In this document: positions 1 through 5,589 of the stretch, in pieces | How positions within the stretch are numbered: the stretch's first letter is position 1 | Layout of the letters: each line of letters begins with the position of its first letter | Origin: Spirochaetales bacterium | GTDB taxonomy: Bacteria > Spirochaetota > Spirochaetia > DSM-27196 > SKKC01 | Direction: 5' to 3' | DNA length: 5,589 nt | Assembly: GCA_007121695.1 (NCBI GenBank) | Contig: SKKC01000103.1 | Coordinates: 1-5,589 of the forward strand | Position numbers and translations under genes: made by a program | The notes under the pieces: generated by a model | Databases searched by the model: none | What the model was told of the DNA's origin: nothing | The model's input: only the letters and a program-made list of their open reading frames with translations

Positions 1-38
1 AGATCATCGATCAGAACGGCGGGTTTCAGTTCGACTGA
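1..38 (+). CDS. Possible C-terminal tail of a rightward gene cut by the window edge
   Basis: Reading frame 3 of the + strand is open from the window edge and ends at a TGA at 36-38, with the tail IIDQNGGFQFD. It looks like a normal protein end and lies 18 nt before the stop of the leftward glycosidase gene, a usual convergent arrangement. The other two + frames run straight into sequence antisense to the glycosidase. On the - strand there is only an ATG at 7-5 without a ribosome binding site. Eleven residues are too few to name a family, and this could be chance. Confidence 0.35.
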   Translation, partial: IIDQNGGFQFD

Positions 39-60
39 GTCCGGCTGGCCTGTGGCTCAG
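35..60. terminator. Possible weak bidirectional hairpin at convergent gene ends
   Basis: CTGAG at 35-39 pairs with CTCAG at 56-60, and CC at 41-42 can pair with GG at 54-55 across a bulged T. The stem carries the + strand TGA (36-38) in one arm and the glycosidase TGA (59-57) in the other, so the symmetry comes partly from the two inverted stop codons. There is no T-run on either side. It may slow transcription between convergent genes, but a strong intrinsic terminator is not shown. Confidence 0.2.
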
Positions 61-2111
61 CTATGCTCTGCCCGGATCGCTTCGAACAATCGCACGTGTT
101 CCGACGTCGCCCGGTACAGCACCGCAGGCTCGCCGATCGGTGCGGGTACCTTGTGGAACTGTCCCCCGTCGAAGCGTTTCCCTGTCCAGAAATGTATCCA
201 TTCGTCGTCCGGCAGGTAGCAGCGCACCTGACGGCGGCCCCTTCGTACGACCGGCGCGACCATAAGGTCGCGCCCGTACAGATACTGGTACTTCAGACGG
301 TGGCAGGTCTTATCGTTCTCATAATGGATAAAGGGATGACGGATCATCGGAATGCCTCGCTCCTGGTACTCGGCGGCGCAGTGCAGGTGATAGGGCTTGA
401 GTGCCGTAAACACGCGGGACATTCGTGCAAAATGGGACAGGGTTTCCCTGTCAGAATCAAACTGCCATCCGGCGTCCGGGCGATTGCCTTCGTGGCTGCG
501 CATTGTCGGGGTGAACACCGATGCTTCGACCCACCGCATGAAAAGCTCTTTCCCTCGCTTGATGTAGGCAACCGTTGTGTACCCGCCGATATCCGAATGG
601 ACGTTCGCCACCCCACAGAAACCGAGCGAAATCGAGGCTGGAATTACGCTGGCAAGGCCGTCGCTCATGCTCCAGTTGACCAGCTGATCGCCAGCCCAGT
701 TCGCGGTGGACCATCGCGATGATCCGGTAAAGCCTGCCCTCATGAAAAAGACGGTGTCACCAAGGGTCCCCGTCTCCGCAAGCGCTTCGTAATTTGCGCG
801 CGCCCAGAGTGCGGGATAGCGGTTATGAACGAGTTCCGGTGGTTCACCGGAATGCACGCGGCTGTCGATGGGAAAATACTCGCCAAAGTCAGCCATCCAG
901 CCGGAGAGACCGATGCCGATCATTTCCCGTTTGATAATGTCCTTGATCCACTCGAAGGCCTCCGGATTGGTCAGATCAACGGTTGCTGCCGGGAAGGTGG
1001 TAATATAGGTGTAGTAATCCGACCCATCCGGGTGTTTGACGCAGTAGCCTTTTTCTCTGGCCTCGTTATAGAAGAAATCCTCCGGCACCGGTGCGTCTTC
1101 CTCGTTCGTGGTTCCGATTGCAAGGAAGGGGTTAATGTAGCCAAGAAAGCGTATGCCCTGCTTCCGAAGCGTTTCGATGTACGCGGGCAGCTCGGGGTAC
1201 CGGTCGGCATCGTATCGCCAGTTCCACATGAGTTGCTTGCCAAAGCTTGTGACGCGGCGGCCTTCCCAGTCCTGCGCCCAGACGGCTCCGACTTGCACGC
1301 CTGCTTCCTGAGCGCGTTCGATTTTCGTCTGTACGACGTCGGTTCCGCCCTGAACGCCGAGCCAGACTCCGTCGTATGTCCACTCGGGCAGCGCCTGCTG
1401 CCGACCGAGAAGCGCGGTCAGACTGCCGATTGCATCTATGGTTGTTGCCTCGACGCCAATGACCATTTCGTTCGGGACCTCCCAGAACTCGAGTTCCATG
1501 ACTGCAGCCTTCCGGAAATCGAATATGGCGTAGGCCGATGCGTCGGTGTGGAAATACGTGTGTCCTGACGTGACGAATGTGGGTTGTACGAAGTAGGTTG
1601 TCCACTCGTTTCCACCAGCACCATGCGACAGATTTGCGAGCAGGGTAATCAGGTCTTTCCCCCGACCAACTCCCTGTTCCTGCACGAACAGAGGCACCAG
1701 CCGCCCTTTCAGGTCAAGACGTGAAAACTGTTCGCCGCATCCGTAGATGTGTTCCTGAGCGTCTGTGCATAACCGCAGTCTGAAACGGTTCAGCGTGCCA
1801 TCGAAGTCGTGGGTGCCTATATGCAGGCGTCCGTCGCGTACATGAAGTGTAAGTGTCAGCGCATCGCCGAAGCGAATCTCGGCTGCGTCTGTCCCTCCGT
1901 CCTGTTGCGCCGTCGGCGAGACGTCCTGAACCGAGCGCAGCCCGTGCATGTCCCGATGTGTCTCCCGTATACGGAAAATCCCGTGCCGTTCGGGAAACAC
2001 GGCAGTTCCGTGTCCGACATGCAGCGCCGGTGAATCCGCCGTGTGGTGCAGAATAAGCCTGTCCCTGAACCAGACGGTACAGCGTGTTTCGTTTGTCTCA
2101 ATGTGTAGCAT
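57..2111 (-). CDS. yihQ-like: GH31 alpha-glycosidase, sulfoquinovosidase (YihQ)-like, with altered sulfonate pocket
   Basis: This 684-residue protein matches E. coli YihQ (678 aa) along its whole length, judged from memory of that sequence. YihQ is a retaining alpha-glycosidase that frees sulfoquinovose from its glycerol or lipid glycosides. Visible motifs are YGCGEQFS (123-130), EQGVGRG (145-151), GVQGGTD (252-258), WAQDW (278-282), GWMADFGEY (404-412), WAGDQ (472-476), HSDIGGYTT (505-513) and RSHEGNRP (538-545). By alignment, D408 is the nucleophile (E. coli D405) and D475 the acid/base (D472). Pocket residues Q254, Q280, W296 and Y511 match Q262, Q288, W304 and Y508, but the R301 position is Q293 (codon CAA at 1235-1233). 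The start is supported by GGGAGG four bases upstream. No signal peptide is seen, so the enzyme is probably cytoplasmic. It is last in a three-gene operon. The subfamily is well supported; true sulfoquinovosidase activity is uncertain because of Q293. Confidence 0.9.
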   Translation of the reverse strand: MLHIETNETRCTVWFRDRLILHHTADSPALHVGHGTAVFPERHGIFRIRETHRDMHGLRSVQDVSPTAQQDGGTDAAEIRFGDALTLTLHVRDGRLHIGTHDFDGTLNRFRLRLCTDAQEHIYGCGEQFSRLDLKGRLVPLFVQEQGVGRGKDLITLLANLSHGAGGNEWTTYFVQPTFVTSGHTYFHTDASAYAIFDFRKAAVMELEFWEVPNEMVIGVEATTIDAIGSLTALLGRQQALPEWTYDGVWLGVQGGTDVVQTKIERAQEAGVQVGAVWAQDWEGRRVTSFGKQLMWNWRYDADRYPELPAYIETLRKQGIRFLGYINPFLAIGTTNEEDAPVPEDFFYNEAREKGYCVKHPDGSDYYTYITTFPAATVDLTNPEAFEWIKDIIKREMIGIGLSGWMADFGEYFPIDSRVHSGEPPELVHNRYPALWARANYEALAETGTLGDTVFFMRAGFTGSSRWSTANWAGDQLVNWSMSDGLASVIPASISLGFCGVANVHSDIGGYTTVAYIKRGKELFMRWVEASVFTPTMRSHEGNRPDAGWQFDSDRETLSHFARMSRVFTALKPYHLHCAAEYQERGIPMIRHPFIHYENDKTCHRLKYQYLYGRDLMVAPVVRRGRRQVRCYLPDDEWIHFWTGKRFDGGQFHKVPAPIGEPAVLYRATSEHVRLFEAIRAEHS

Positions 2112-2115
2112 ACGG

Positions 2116-2121
2116 CCTCCC
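2116..2121 (-). promoter_or_regulatory. Ribosome binding site of the GH31 gene
   Basis: On the - strand the sequence before the glycosidase ATG reads GGGAGGCCGT, a strong Shine-Dalgarno with a four-base spacer. It fixes the start at 2111. The 31-nt gap to the exporter stop holds no evident promoter or terminator, which agrees with cotranscription. Confidence 0.7.
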
Positions 2122-2142
2122 GCTATCGTTTTGCATATCCGT

Positions 2143-2877
2143 TCACATGACTATGTTTTCAATGATTATCCAGATACCGAGCCCGACGAGCCCGGCATCG
2201 ACGACGCGACTGAGTGTTTCCCGCCGGATCCGCCCTGCCAGCATTGTTCCGGCCAGGGTGACAAGCAGCACCAGAGGAACGAACACGGCCGCGCGACCTA
2301 TCGCCGTCACGGTAATGTTTCCCGCGAACGCATGAAACACAAACACGGGTATCGCGACAAGCGTAAAGAACATCTGCAGGTTCGCTTTCGCTGTCTGTGC
2401 GTGTCCGGTCTGCCCGACAAAGTAGGGTACCGAGGTCGGGCCCGGGGTCCCGAATGCTCCAGCGGTCAGCCCGGTGAGACACGCGAGTCCCCAGAAGCTT
2501 CTGCGTCGTCGCATGAACGATACCACCCGCTCGCGTGAAACCAGGTTCGCGATGGCAACGACGACGACAAACAGACCCAGCACTGCCATTGCCGGGCCTT
2601 GCGGAACGGAGCTGACCGCGATAACGCCAACAGGTACCGACGCGGCGGCGACAATAAAAAAACGGAGTACACGCCGATACTCAATGTGGCGGCGCAGCAG
2701 CCATGCCTTGTAGGCACAGTTTGCCGTCCCGACTATCGCGTTCATGGCGACAGCCACAGGCACATCATACAGTCCCGCGACCAGCGGGACCGAGATGAGT
2801 GCAAATCCGAATCCAAGCACGCCGTGCAGCAACCCTGCACCCGCGTAAATGACTGCCAGCGTAAGAAGCTCATGCAT
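2143..2877 (-). CDS. TauE/SafE-family sulfonate/sulfite exporter-like membrane protein
   Basis: This is a 244-residue, strongly hydrophobic protein with about eight membrane segments, near residues 4-33, 38-60, 70-90, 95-113, 127-152, 165-186, 192-214 and 222-241. It has the two-fold glycine-rich signature of TauE/SafE (DUF81) permeases: GAGLLHGVLGFGFALISVPL at 13-32, and a related GLTAGAFGTPGPTSVPYF at 136-153. A basic loop (RRRR, 123-126) separates the halves. Length is normal for the family. Members are inner-membrane transporters thought to export sulfite, sulfoacetate or other small anions, and they recur in clusters for sulfonate and sulfosugar breakdown. Here it sits between the M24-like gene and the sulfoquinovosidase-like gene, which suggests export of a C3 sulfonate or sulfite. 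The substrate is inference. Another small organic anion is possible if the pathway is not for sulfosugars. Confidence 0.88.
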   Translation of the reverse strand: MHELLTLAVIYAGAGLLHGVLGFGFALISVPLVAGLYDVPVAVAMNAIVGTANCAYKAWLLRRHIEYRRVLRFFIVAAASVPVGVIAVSSVPQGPAMAVLGLFVVVVAIANLVSRERVVSFMRRRRSFWGLACLTGLTAGAFGTPGPTSVPYFVGQTGHAQTAKANLQMFFTLVAIPVFVFHAFAGNITVTAIGRAAVFVPLVLLVTLAGTMLAGRIRRETLSRVVDAGLVGLGIWIIIENIVM

Positions 2878-2878
2878 A

Positions 2879-2884
2879 CCACCT
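2879..2884 (-). promoter_or_regulatory. Shine-Dalgarno of the exporter overlapping the upstream stop codon
   Basis: On the - strand the junction reads CGATAGGTGGTATGCAT. The AGGTGG motif overlaps the TAG stop of the M24-like gene and lies only one base before the exporter ATG, closer than usual. The five-base gap suggests translational coupling by ribosomes that finish the upstream gene. The near-absent spacer may lower independent initiation. No other upstream start in frame is evident. Confidence 0.45.
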
Positions 2885-4025
2885 ATCGTATCAGAATGTC
2901 CGGCCGTGTGATCGTGACGCCGGTTTCCGGGTCATGGGCGTGAATCTCGGGCCAGCCGACGGTGGCTGTCAGCACGTGAGGGCCATTACTGTCGACCAGA
3001 ATGGTATCCTCTGATTTTGTGCCCGGAAGCGAGGGGTTCCACGAACAGAGCATGCCGTCGGCCAGTATATCCCCGGCGTCCGGCAGCGCAAGAAACTCCC
3101 GTGGTTCGTAGCCTGCGACCCCGCCCTGGTGATGATCCCGCCACGCGTCCGGGTAGCCTGCTGCTGCATAGGCGTCTCGCGCCCGATCGAATACCCGCCC
3201 GGTTGTCGCACCGGGAACGCTCGCGCCAATCATAGCCGCGTCGACGGACGCAACCGCCCGCTGCCGGGCACGAATCTCGTCTGGTGGCTGACCGAAGTGC
3301 ATGATCCGCGTCATGGATACAACCAGGCCCTGCCGCCGACCGCTGAGAACCAGCATTGCGTGTCGTTGCAGCCTGTTTTCCGTCGGAAGCGGATGCCGGT
3401 ACCGGTGGATACGTTCATCGCAGGCGACCAGATTGACAATGGCCTGTACTCCACGCCGCTGTGTGTGCGTCCAGATGCTCGCAGCGATCTCCTGCTCGGT
3501 CTGCCCCGGTTGCACGTCTGTACAGGCGTCGAGCATGGCCTCGGCGCAGTCGGCACCCAGCGCGGCTGCCCGTGTCCGCTCGGCTGGACACAGCCTGCTC
3601 CTGAGCCGGGCAATCTGTGCACCAATGGAAACGTCGGTCATGCCCTGTGTATCGGGCACCCCGTCGTAACCGATACGTGCGTCGGTTCGGTGTACGCCGA
3701 GCGCCTCGAGACGATCGGCGACCGGCGTAGCGGGGCGGTACCAGGGGTCGACGAAGACCTCCCAGCCCGCGCGTTCCATGTGTTCCTCGTCGCGCAGGCG
3801 AGGGTACTCTATTTCGTTTGTCAGGATGCAGTGTCTGTCTGCAGTAATGATCGCCGAGACCGGACCTTCACCGTTTGCCGTGTTTACGTAGGTTCGAGCA
3901 CCTGCGCGGATCCACGCCAGACTGGCAGTGCGGCGCAGGATGCACGCGTCAAGATTTCGCTGTATCATGAGTTCGCGCAGCCTGACGAGCTTATCCAGTT
4001 GCTCATCATCATTATTTAGTTTCAT
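2883..4025 (-). CDS. M24 (creatinase/aminopeptidase P fold) protein lacking most metal ligands
   Basis: This 380-residue protein has the two-part layout of M24 enzymes: a creatinase-like N-terminal domain (about 8-145) and a pita-bread domain (about 150-365). Landmarks are RYRHPLPTE (208-216), MLVLSGRRQGLVVSMTRIMHFG region (224-245), DHHQGGVAGYEPRE (297-310), DGMLCSWNPS (323-332) and TKSEDTILVDSNG (336-348). In aminopeptidase P and prolidase these blocks carry the Asp, Asp, His, Glu, Glu ligands of two metals. Here the positions are S228, S237, G302, N330 and E339, so only the last Glu remains. H211, in the conserved HP motif, and H298/H299 are present. Creatinase shows that this fold can work without metal. 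The gene is first in the operon. No clear Shine-Dalgarno precedes ATG 4025, so the exact start is less sure. The fold is clear; the reaction is unknown. It could be a metal-free hydrolase or lyase, or a non-catalytic binding protein. Confidence 0.88.
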   Translation of the reverse strand: MKLNNDDEQLDKLVRLRELMIQRNLDACILRRTASLAWIRAGARTYVNTANGEGPVSAIITADRHCILTNEIEYPRLRDEEHMERAGWEVFVDPWYRPATPVADRLEALGVHRTDARIGYDGVPDTQGMTDVSIGAQIARLRSRLCPAERTRAAALGADCAEAMLDACTDVQPGQTEQEIAASIWTHTQRRGVQAIVNLVACDERIHRYRHPLPTENRLQRHAMLVLSGRRQGLVVSMTRIMHFGQPPDEIRARQRAVASVDAAMIGASVPGATTGRVFDRARDAYAAAGYPDAWRDHHQGGVAGYEPREFLALPDAGDILADGMLCSWNPSLPGTKSEDTILVDSNGPHVLTATVGWPEIHAHDPETGVTITRPDILIR

Positions 4026-4052
4026 AAAGTAACAAAAACATGAGTATTGGCT

Positions 4053-4061
4053 ATTGTCAAT
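4053..4061. repeat. Short palindrome ATTG-T-CAAT overlapping the leftward -35 candidate
   Basis: ATTG (4053-4056) and CAAT (4058-4061) form a perfect inverted repeat around one base. It covers the leftward TTGACA. A protein bound here would block that promoter. With four-base arms it may be chance. Confidence 0.25.
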
Positions 4062-4094
4062 CGAAGAAGCAACCGCTGTGCCTCTTTACGCGAA

Positions 4095-4105
4095 CCGGAT
4101 TCCGG
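4095..4105. repeat. Palindrome CCGGA-T-TCCGG, candidate operator
   Basis: CCGGA (4095-4099) and TCCGG (4101-4105) form a perfect inverted repeat around one base, in the centre of the divergent region and between the weak rightward -35 and -10 candidates. The position would suit a repressor site acting on the isomerase gene. The arms are short, and the motif is not one I can tie to a named regulator. Confidence 0.3.
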
Positions 4106-4138
4106 GCTACCTTAATAATTAGTTTCTGTAAATAAGAT

Positions 4139-4146
4139 AAAGGGGG
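4139..4146 (+). promoter_or_regulatory. Ribosome binding site of the isomerase gene
   Basis: AAAGGGGG ends four bases before ATG 4151. This purine-rich Shine-Dalgarno supports that start over later in-frame ATG codons. Confidence 0.65.
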
Positions 4147-4150
4147 CAAC

Positions 4151-5533
4151 ATGCGCATTACACGTGGAAACCATGTAGCGTCTGCATCGATCGGGCTTTT
4201 GATTCTGGGACGGAAGCGGCCGGGGTTCGACCCCGAATGGGGTGCCGAGGTGACCGCTGGTATCCGTCGGGTGCTCGATCAATCGCCATGGCCGGTTCTC
4301 GTTCCCTCAGAGAATATCGCGGACGACGTCGAGCTTTCCCGCGCGGTGGAGCTGTGTCGCCGCGAAGGAGTAACGACGCTTGTGGTTGTACAGCCCACGA
4401 TTTCGGACGGGCGCCTTGCGCCGCTTCTGTCGCGCTTGTGGCGAAGGCCCCTGGTGTTCTGGGCAACGACGGAGAAGCCGAGCGGAGCCATGATCAGCGC
4501 AAACTCGCTGGTCGGGACTCACGTCATGGTCGCGACCCTTCGTCAACTCGGACATCCGCTCGAGTTCGTCTACGGACATCCGGATGATCCTGAACTGGTT
4601 CGGAGGCTGCATAGATCAATCCTCGCGGTTCATACTGCGCAGGCGCTGTCAGAATCGGTATTCGGGCTTATAGGGTATCATGCTCCTGGTTTCGTCGATT
4701 TTCACGCGGATCCGGTGTTCCTGAACGCGACGCTTGACTCACAGTTGTACCACATGAGCACGTCGGAACTGATCGCGCGGGTACGGGAGTTCACCGACAG
4801 CGAGATACGGTCCGACATGCAGGATCTGTACGATCTCGGACTTCCTGTCGGCGATGCGTTTGATGCCGATCCGGGCGAGGCAATGGAGATGCAGGCCAGG
4901 TACTACAGGGCCTTCCGAAACATTTTTTCCGAGGAGCACATGAACGCACTCGCGTTTCGCTGCTGGCCGGATCTGCCGACGGTCACCGGGCACTGGCCGT
5001 ATCTCGCCCTGGCAAAGCTCGTATCAGAGGGTATGCCGATCGCGATGGAGGGGGATGTCGATGGGGCGATGTGCTCGCTTATAGCCGAGAGTCTGGAGAT
5101 TGGTCCGGTATATCTGTCCGACTGGCTCGAACATACCCGTAACACTGCTACTATCTGGCACACCGGCGCCGCACCGTTTCAGCTCTGCGAAGCTGTCGGG
5201 CAGTCCGGAGGGCCGCGTATTGGTGTACAGTTCAACAACCGGAAACCAACCGTTGTCGATGCCTCGATTCGCGCCGGTATGGAGGTGACAATGTACCGCC
5301 TCTGGCGCTACCAGGACGGCTATTGCATGACTGCCCTTGAGGGGCGCACGTTGCAACCCGATCGGGACCGCATGGCTACGAATGGTCTGTTTGAGACTGA
5401 CTGGGTCGACGTACGAGACTGGTTCGAGGACATGGTGCAGGTTGGCATGCCCCACCACCTGTGTATCGTCGAAGGAACCCACCGCGACACGCTGGGTCGG
5501 GTTGCACGGCTCATTGGAGCGGATTTTATGTAG
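4151..5533 (+). CDS. AraA/FucI-family sugar isomerase-like protein, possible sulfosugar isomerase
   Basis: This 460-residue protein resembles the L-fucose/L-arabinose isomerase superfamily, which interconverts aldoses and ketoses using Mn2+ or similar metal. The N-terminal part (about 12-165) looks like the alternating-fold substrate domain, with LVVVQPTISDG (77-87) and a GLIGYHAPGFVDF block (172-184). The core has TGHWPY (279-284), MEGDVDGA (299-306), YLSDWLEH (321-328) and WHTGAAP (336-342). The tail is MPHHLCIVEGTHRDTLGRVA (433-452). By comparison with E. coli FucI (E337, D361, H528), likely metal ligands are E300, D324 and H436. It is shorter than FucI (591 aa) and nearer AraA (about 500), as in many uncharacterised members. 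Divergent placement beside a YihQ-like glycosidase and a TauE-type exporter suggests it isomerises the released sugar, for example sulfoquinovose to sulfofructose. The superfamily is well supported; the substrate is inference, and another deoxy- or pentose sugar is possible. Confidence 0.82.
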   Translation: MRITRGNHVASASIGLLILGRKRPGFDPEWGAEVTAGIRRVLDQSPWPVLVPSENIADDVELSRAVELCRREGVTTLVVVQPTISDGRLAPLLSRLWRRPLVFWATTEKPSGAMISANSLVGTHVMVATLRQLGHPLEFVYGHPDDPELVRRLHRSILAVHTAQALSESVFGLIGYHAPGFVDFHADPVFLNATLDSQLYHMSTSELIARVREFTDSEIRSDMQDLYDLGLPVGDAFDADPGEAMEMQARYYRAFRNIFSEEHMNALAFRCWPDLPTVTGHWPYLALAKLVSEGMPIAMEGDVDGAMCSLIAESLEIGPVYLSDWLEHTRNTATIWHTGAAPFQLCEAVGQSGGPRIGVQFNNRKPTVVDASIRAGMEVTMYRLWRYQDGYCMTALEGRTLQPDRDRMATNGLFETDWVDVRDWFEDMVQVGMPHHLCIVEGTHRDTLGRVARLIGADFM

Positions 5534-5536
5534 GCG

Positions 5537-5560
5537 TGCCGGCTCACGGTCTGCCCGGCA
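5537..5560. repeat. Inverted repeat downstream of the isomerase gene
   Basis: TGCCGG (5537-5542) and CCGGCA (5555-5560) can form a six-pair GC-rich stem with a 12-base loop, beginning three bases after the isomerase stop. No T-run follows on either strand, so it is at most a weak or factor-assisted terminator or an mRNA-protecting hairpin. Confidence 0.3.
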
Positions 5561-5589
5561 TGTTCAGGGCTGCTATGGCGTCGGTGCGA
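5544..5589 (-). CDS. Possible C-terminal tail of a leftward gene cut by the window edge
   Basis: One - strand frame is open from the right edge and ends at a TGA (5546-5544) with the tail RTDAIAALNMPGRP. It looks protein-like and would converge on the isomerase with a ten-base gap. The same bases read rightward give ATG 5560 (MFRAAMASVR), open to the edge, or ATG 5575 (MASVR) with AGGG five bases upstream. The strand is therefore undecided. The leftward tail is slightly favoured because the rightward starts have weak binding sites. Confidence 0.28.
   Translation of the reverse strand, partial: RTDAIAALNMPGRP

Larger units (their letters stand above)
4026..4150. promoter_or_regulatory. Divergent control region between the M24-like operon and the isomerase gene
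   Basis: This is 125 bases of visibly AT-richer DNA between divergent genes, and must hold both promoters. Leftward, a perfect TTGACA lies at 4060-4055 on the - strand. A -10 at normal spacing would fall at about 4037-4032 (TTTTGT, poor) and would place the transcript start almost on the ATG. Rightward, TTTACG (4085-4090) and TACCTT (4108-4113) are 17 bases apart but weak matches; AT-rich TTAATAATTAG (4112-4122) follows. Two short perfect inverted repeats lie inside (4053-4061 and 4095-4105). No regulator gene is visible. The presence of promoters is likely from the layout; the exact boxes are guesses. Confidence 0.5.

Noticed and set aside
63..722. A 219-codon rightward open frame near the left edge
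   Set aside because: It is antisense to the glycosidase C-terminal half, has no clear ribosome binding site and shows no domain.
825..1568. A 247-codon rightward open frame antisense to the glycosidase
   Set aside because: It lies fully inside the GH31 gene, whose protein matches a known family over its full length. The antisense product shows no recognisable motif; long antisense frames are common in GC-rich genes.
57..2111. The M24-like and glycosidase changes as signs of pseudogenes
   Set aside because: Both frames are full length, without frameshifts or internal stops, with good surrounding conservation and intact operon spacing.
1948..2538. A 196-codon rightward open frame across the glycosidase-exporter junction
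   Set aside because: It is antisense to two recognised genes and composed mostly of low-complexity polar residues; it is a shadow frame.
3129..4019. A 296-codon rightward open frame antisense to the M24-like gene
   Set aside because: The opposite frame codes for a clear M24 fold with conserved blocks. The antisense product is Cys- and Arg-rich with no family features.
2883..4025. Calling the M24 gene pepP or pepQ (Xaa-Pro aminopeptidase or prolidase)
   Set aside because: Four of five metal ligands needed for those activities are missing, so the peptidase name is not supported.
5537..5560. A strong rho-independent terminator after the isomerase
   Set aside because: The stem is reasonable but no T-run follows on either strand, so it is listed only as an inverted repeat.

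Overview
The window comes from a bacterium of moderately high GC, roughly 55-60% by eye, with tightly packed genes. The sequence does not fix the lineage. There are four complete genes, a short AT-richer divergent control region at 4026-4150, and an uncertain gene fragment at each edge. No RNA genes, CRISPR arrays, insertion sequences or long repeats were seen.

Layout: a three-gene leftward operon reads M24-fold hydrolase-like protein (4025-2883), TauE/SafE-type anion exporter (2877-2143), then a GH31 glycosidase closely related to the sulfoquinovosidase YihQ (2111-57). The gaps are 5 and 31 nt. Across the control region, an AraA/FucI-type sugar isomerase runs rightward (4151-5533). A possible gene tail on the + strand (1-38) converges on the glycosidase. 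The last ~45 bases may hold the tail of a leftward gene converging on the isomerase.

Taken together this looks like a sulfosugar (sulfoquinovose-type) catabolic module. The glycosidase would release a sulfosugar from a glycoside, the isomerase would turn the aldose into a ketose, and the exporter would remove a sulfonate or sulfite end product. No kinase, aldolase, transaldolase, transketolase or monooxygenase of a known sulfoglycolysis route is present, so any downstream steps are outside the window or follow another route.

Two features do not fit a textbook system. First, the glycosidase keeps the catalytic Asp pair and most of the YihQ sulfonate pocket, but the pocket arginine (E. coli R301) is glutamine (Q293). 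Second, the M24-fold protein has lost four of the five metal ligands of the aminopeptidase P/prolidase family, so it is unlikely to be an ordinary metallopeptidase. It may do unrecognised chemistry in this pathway.
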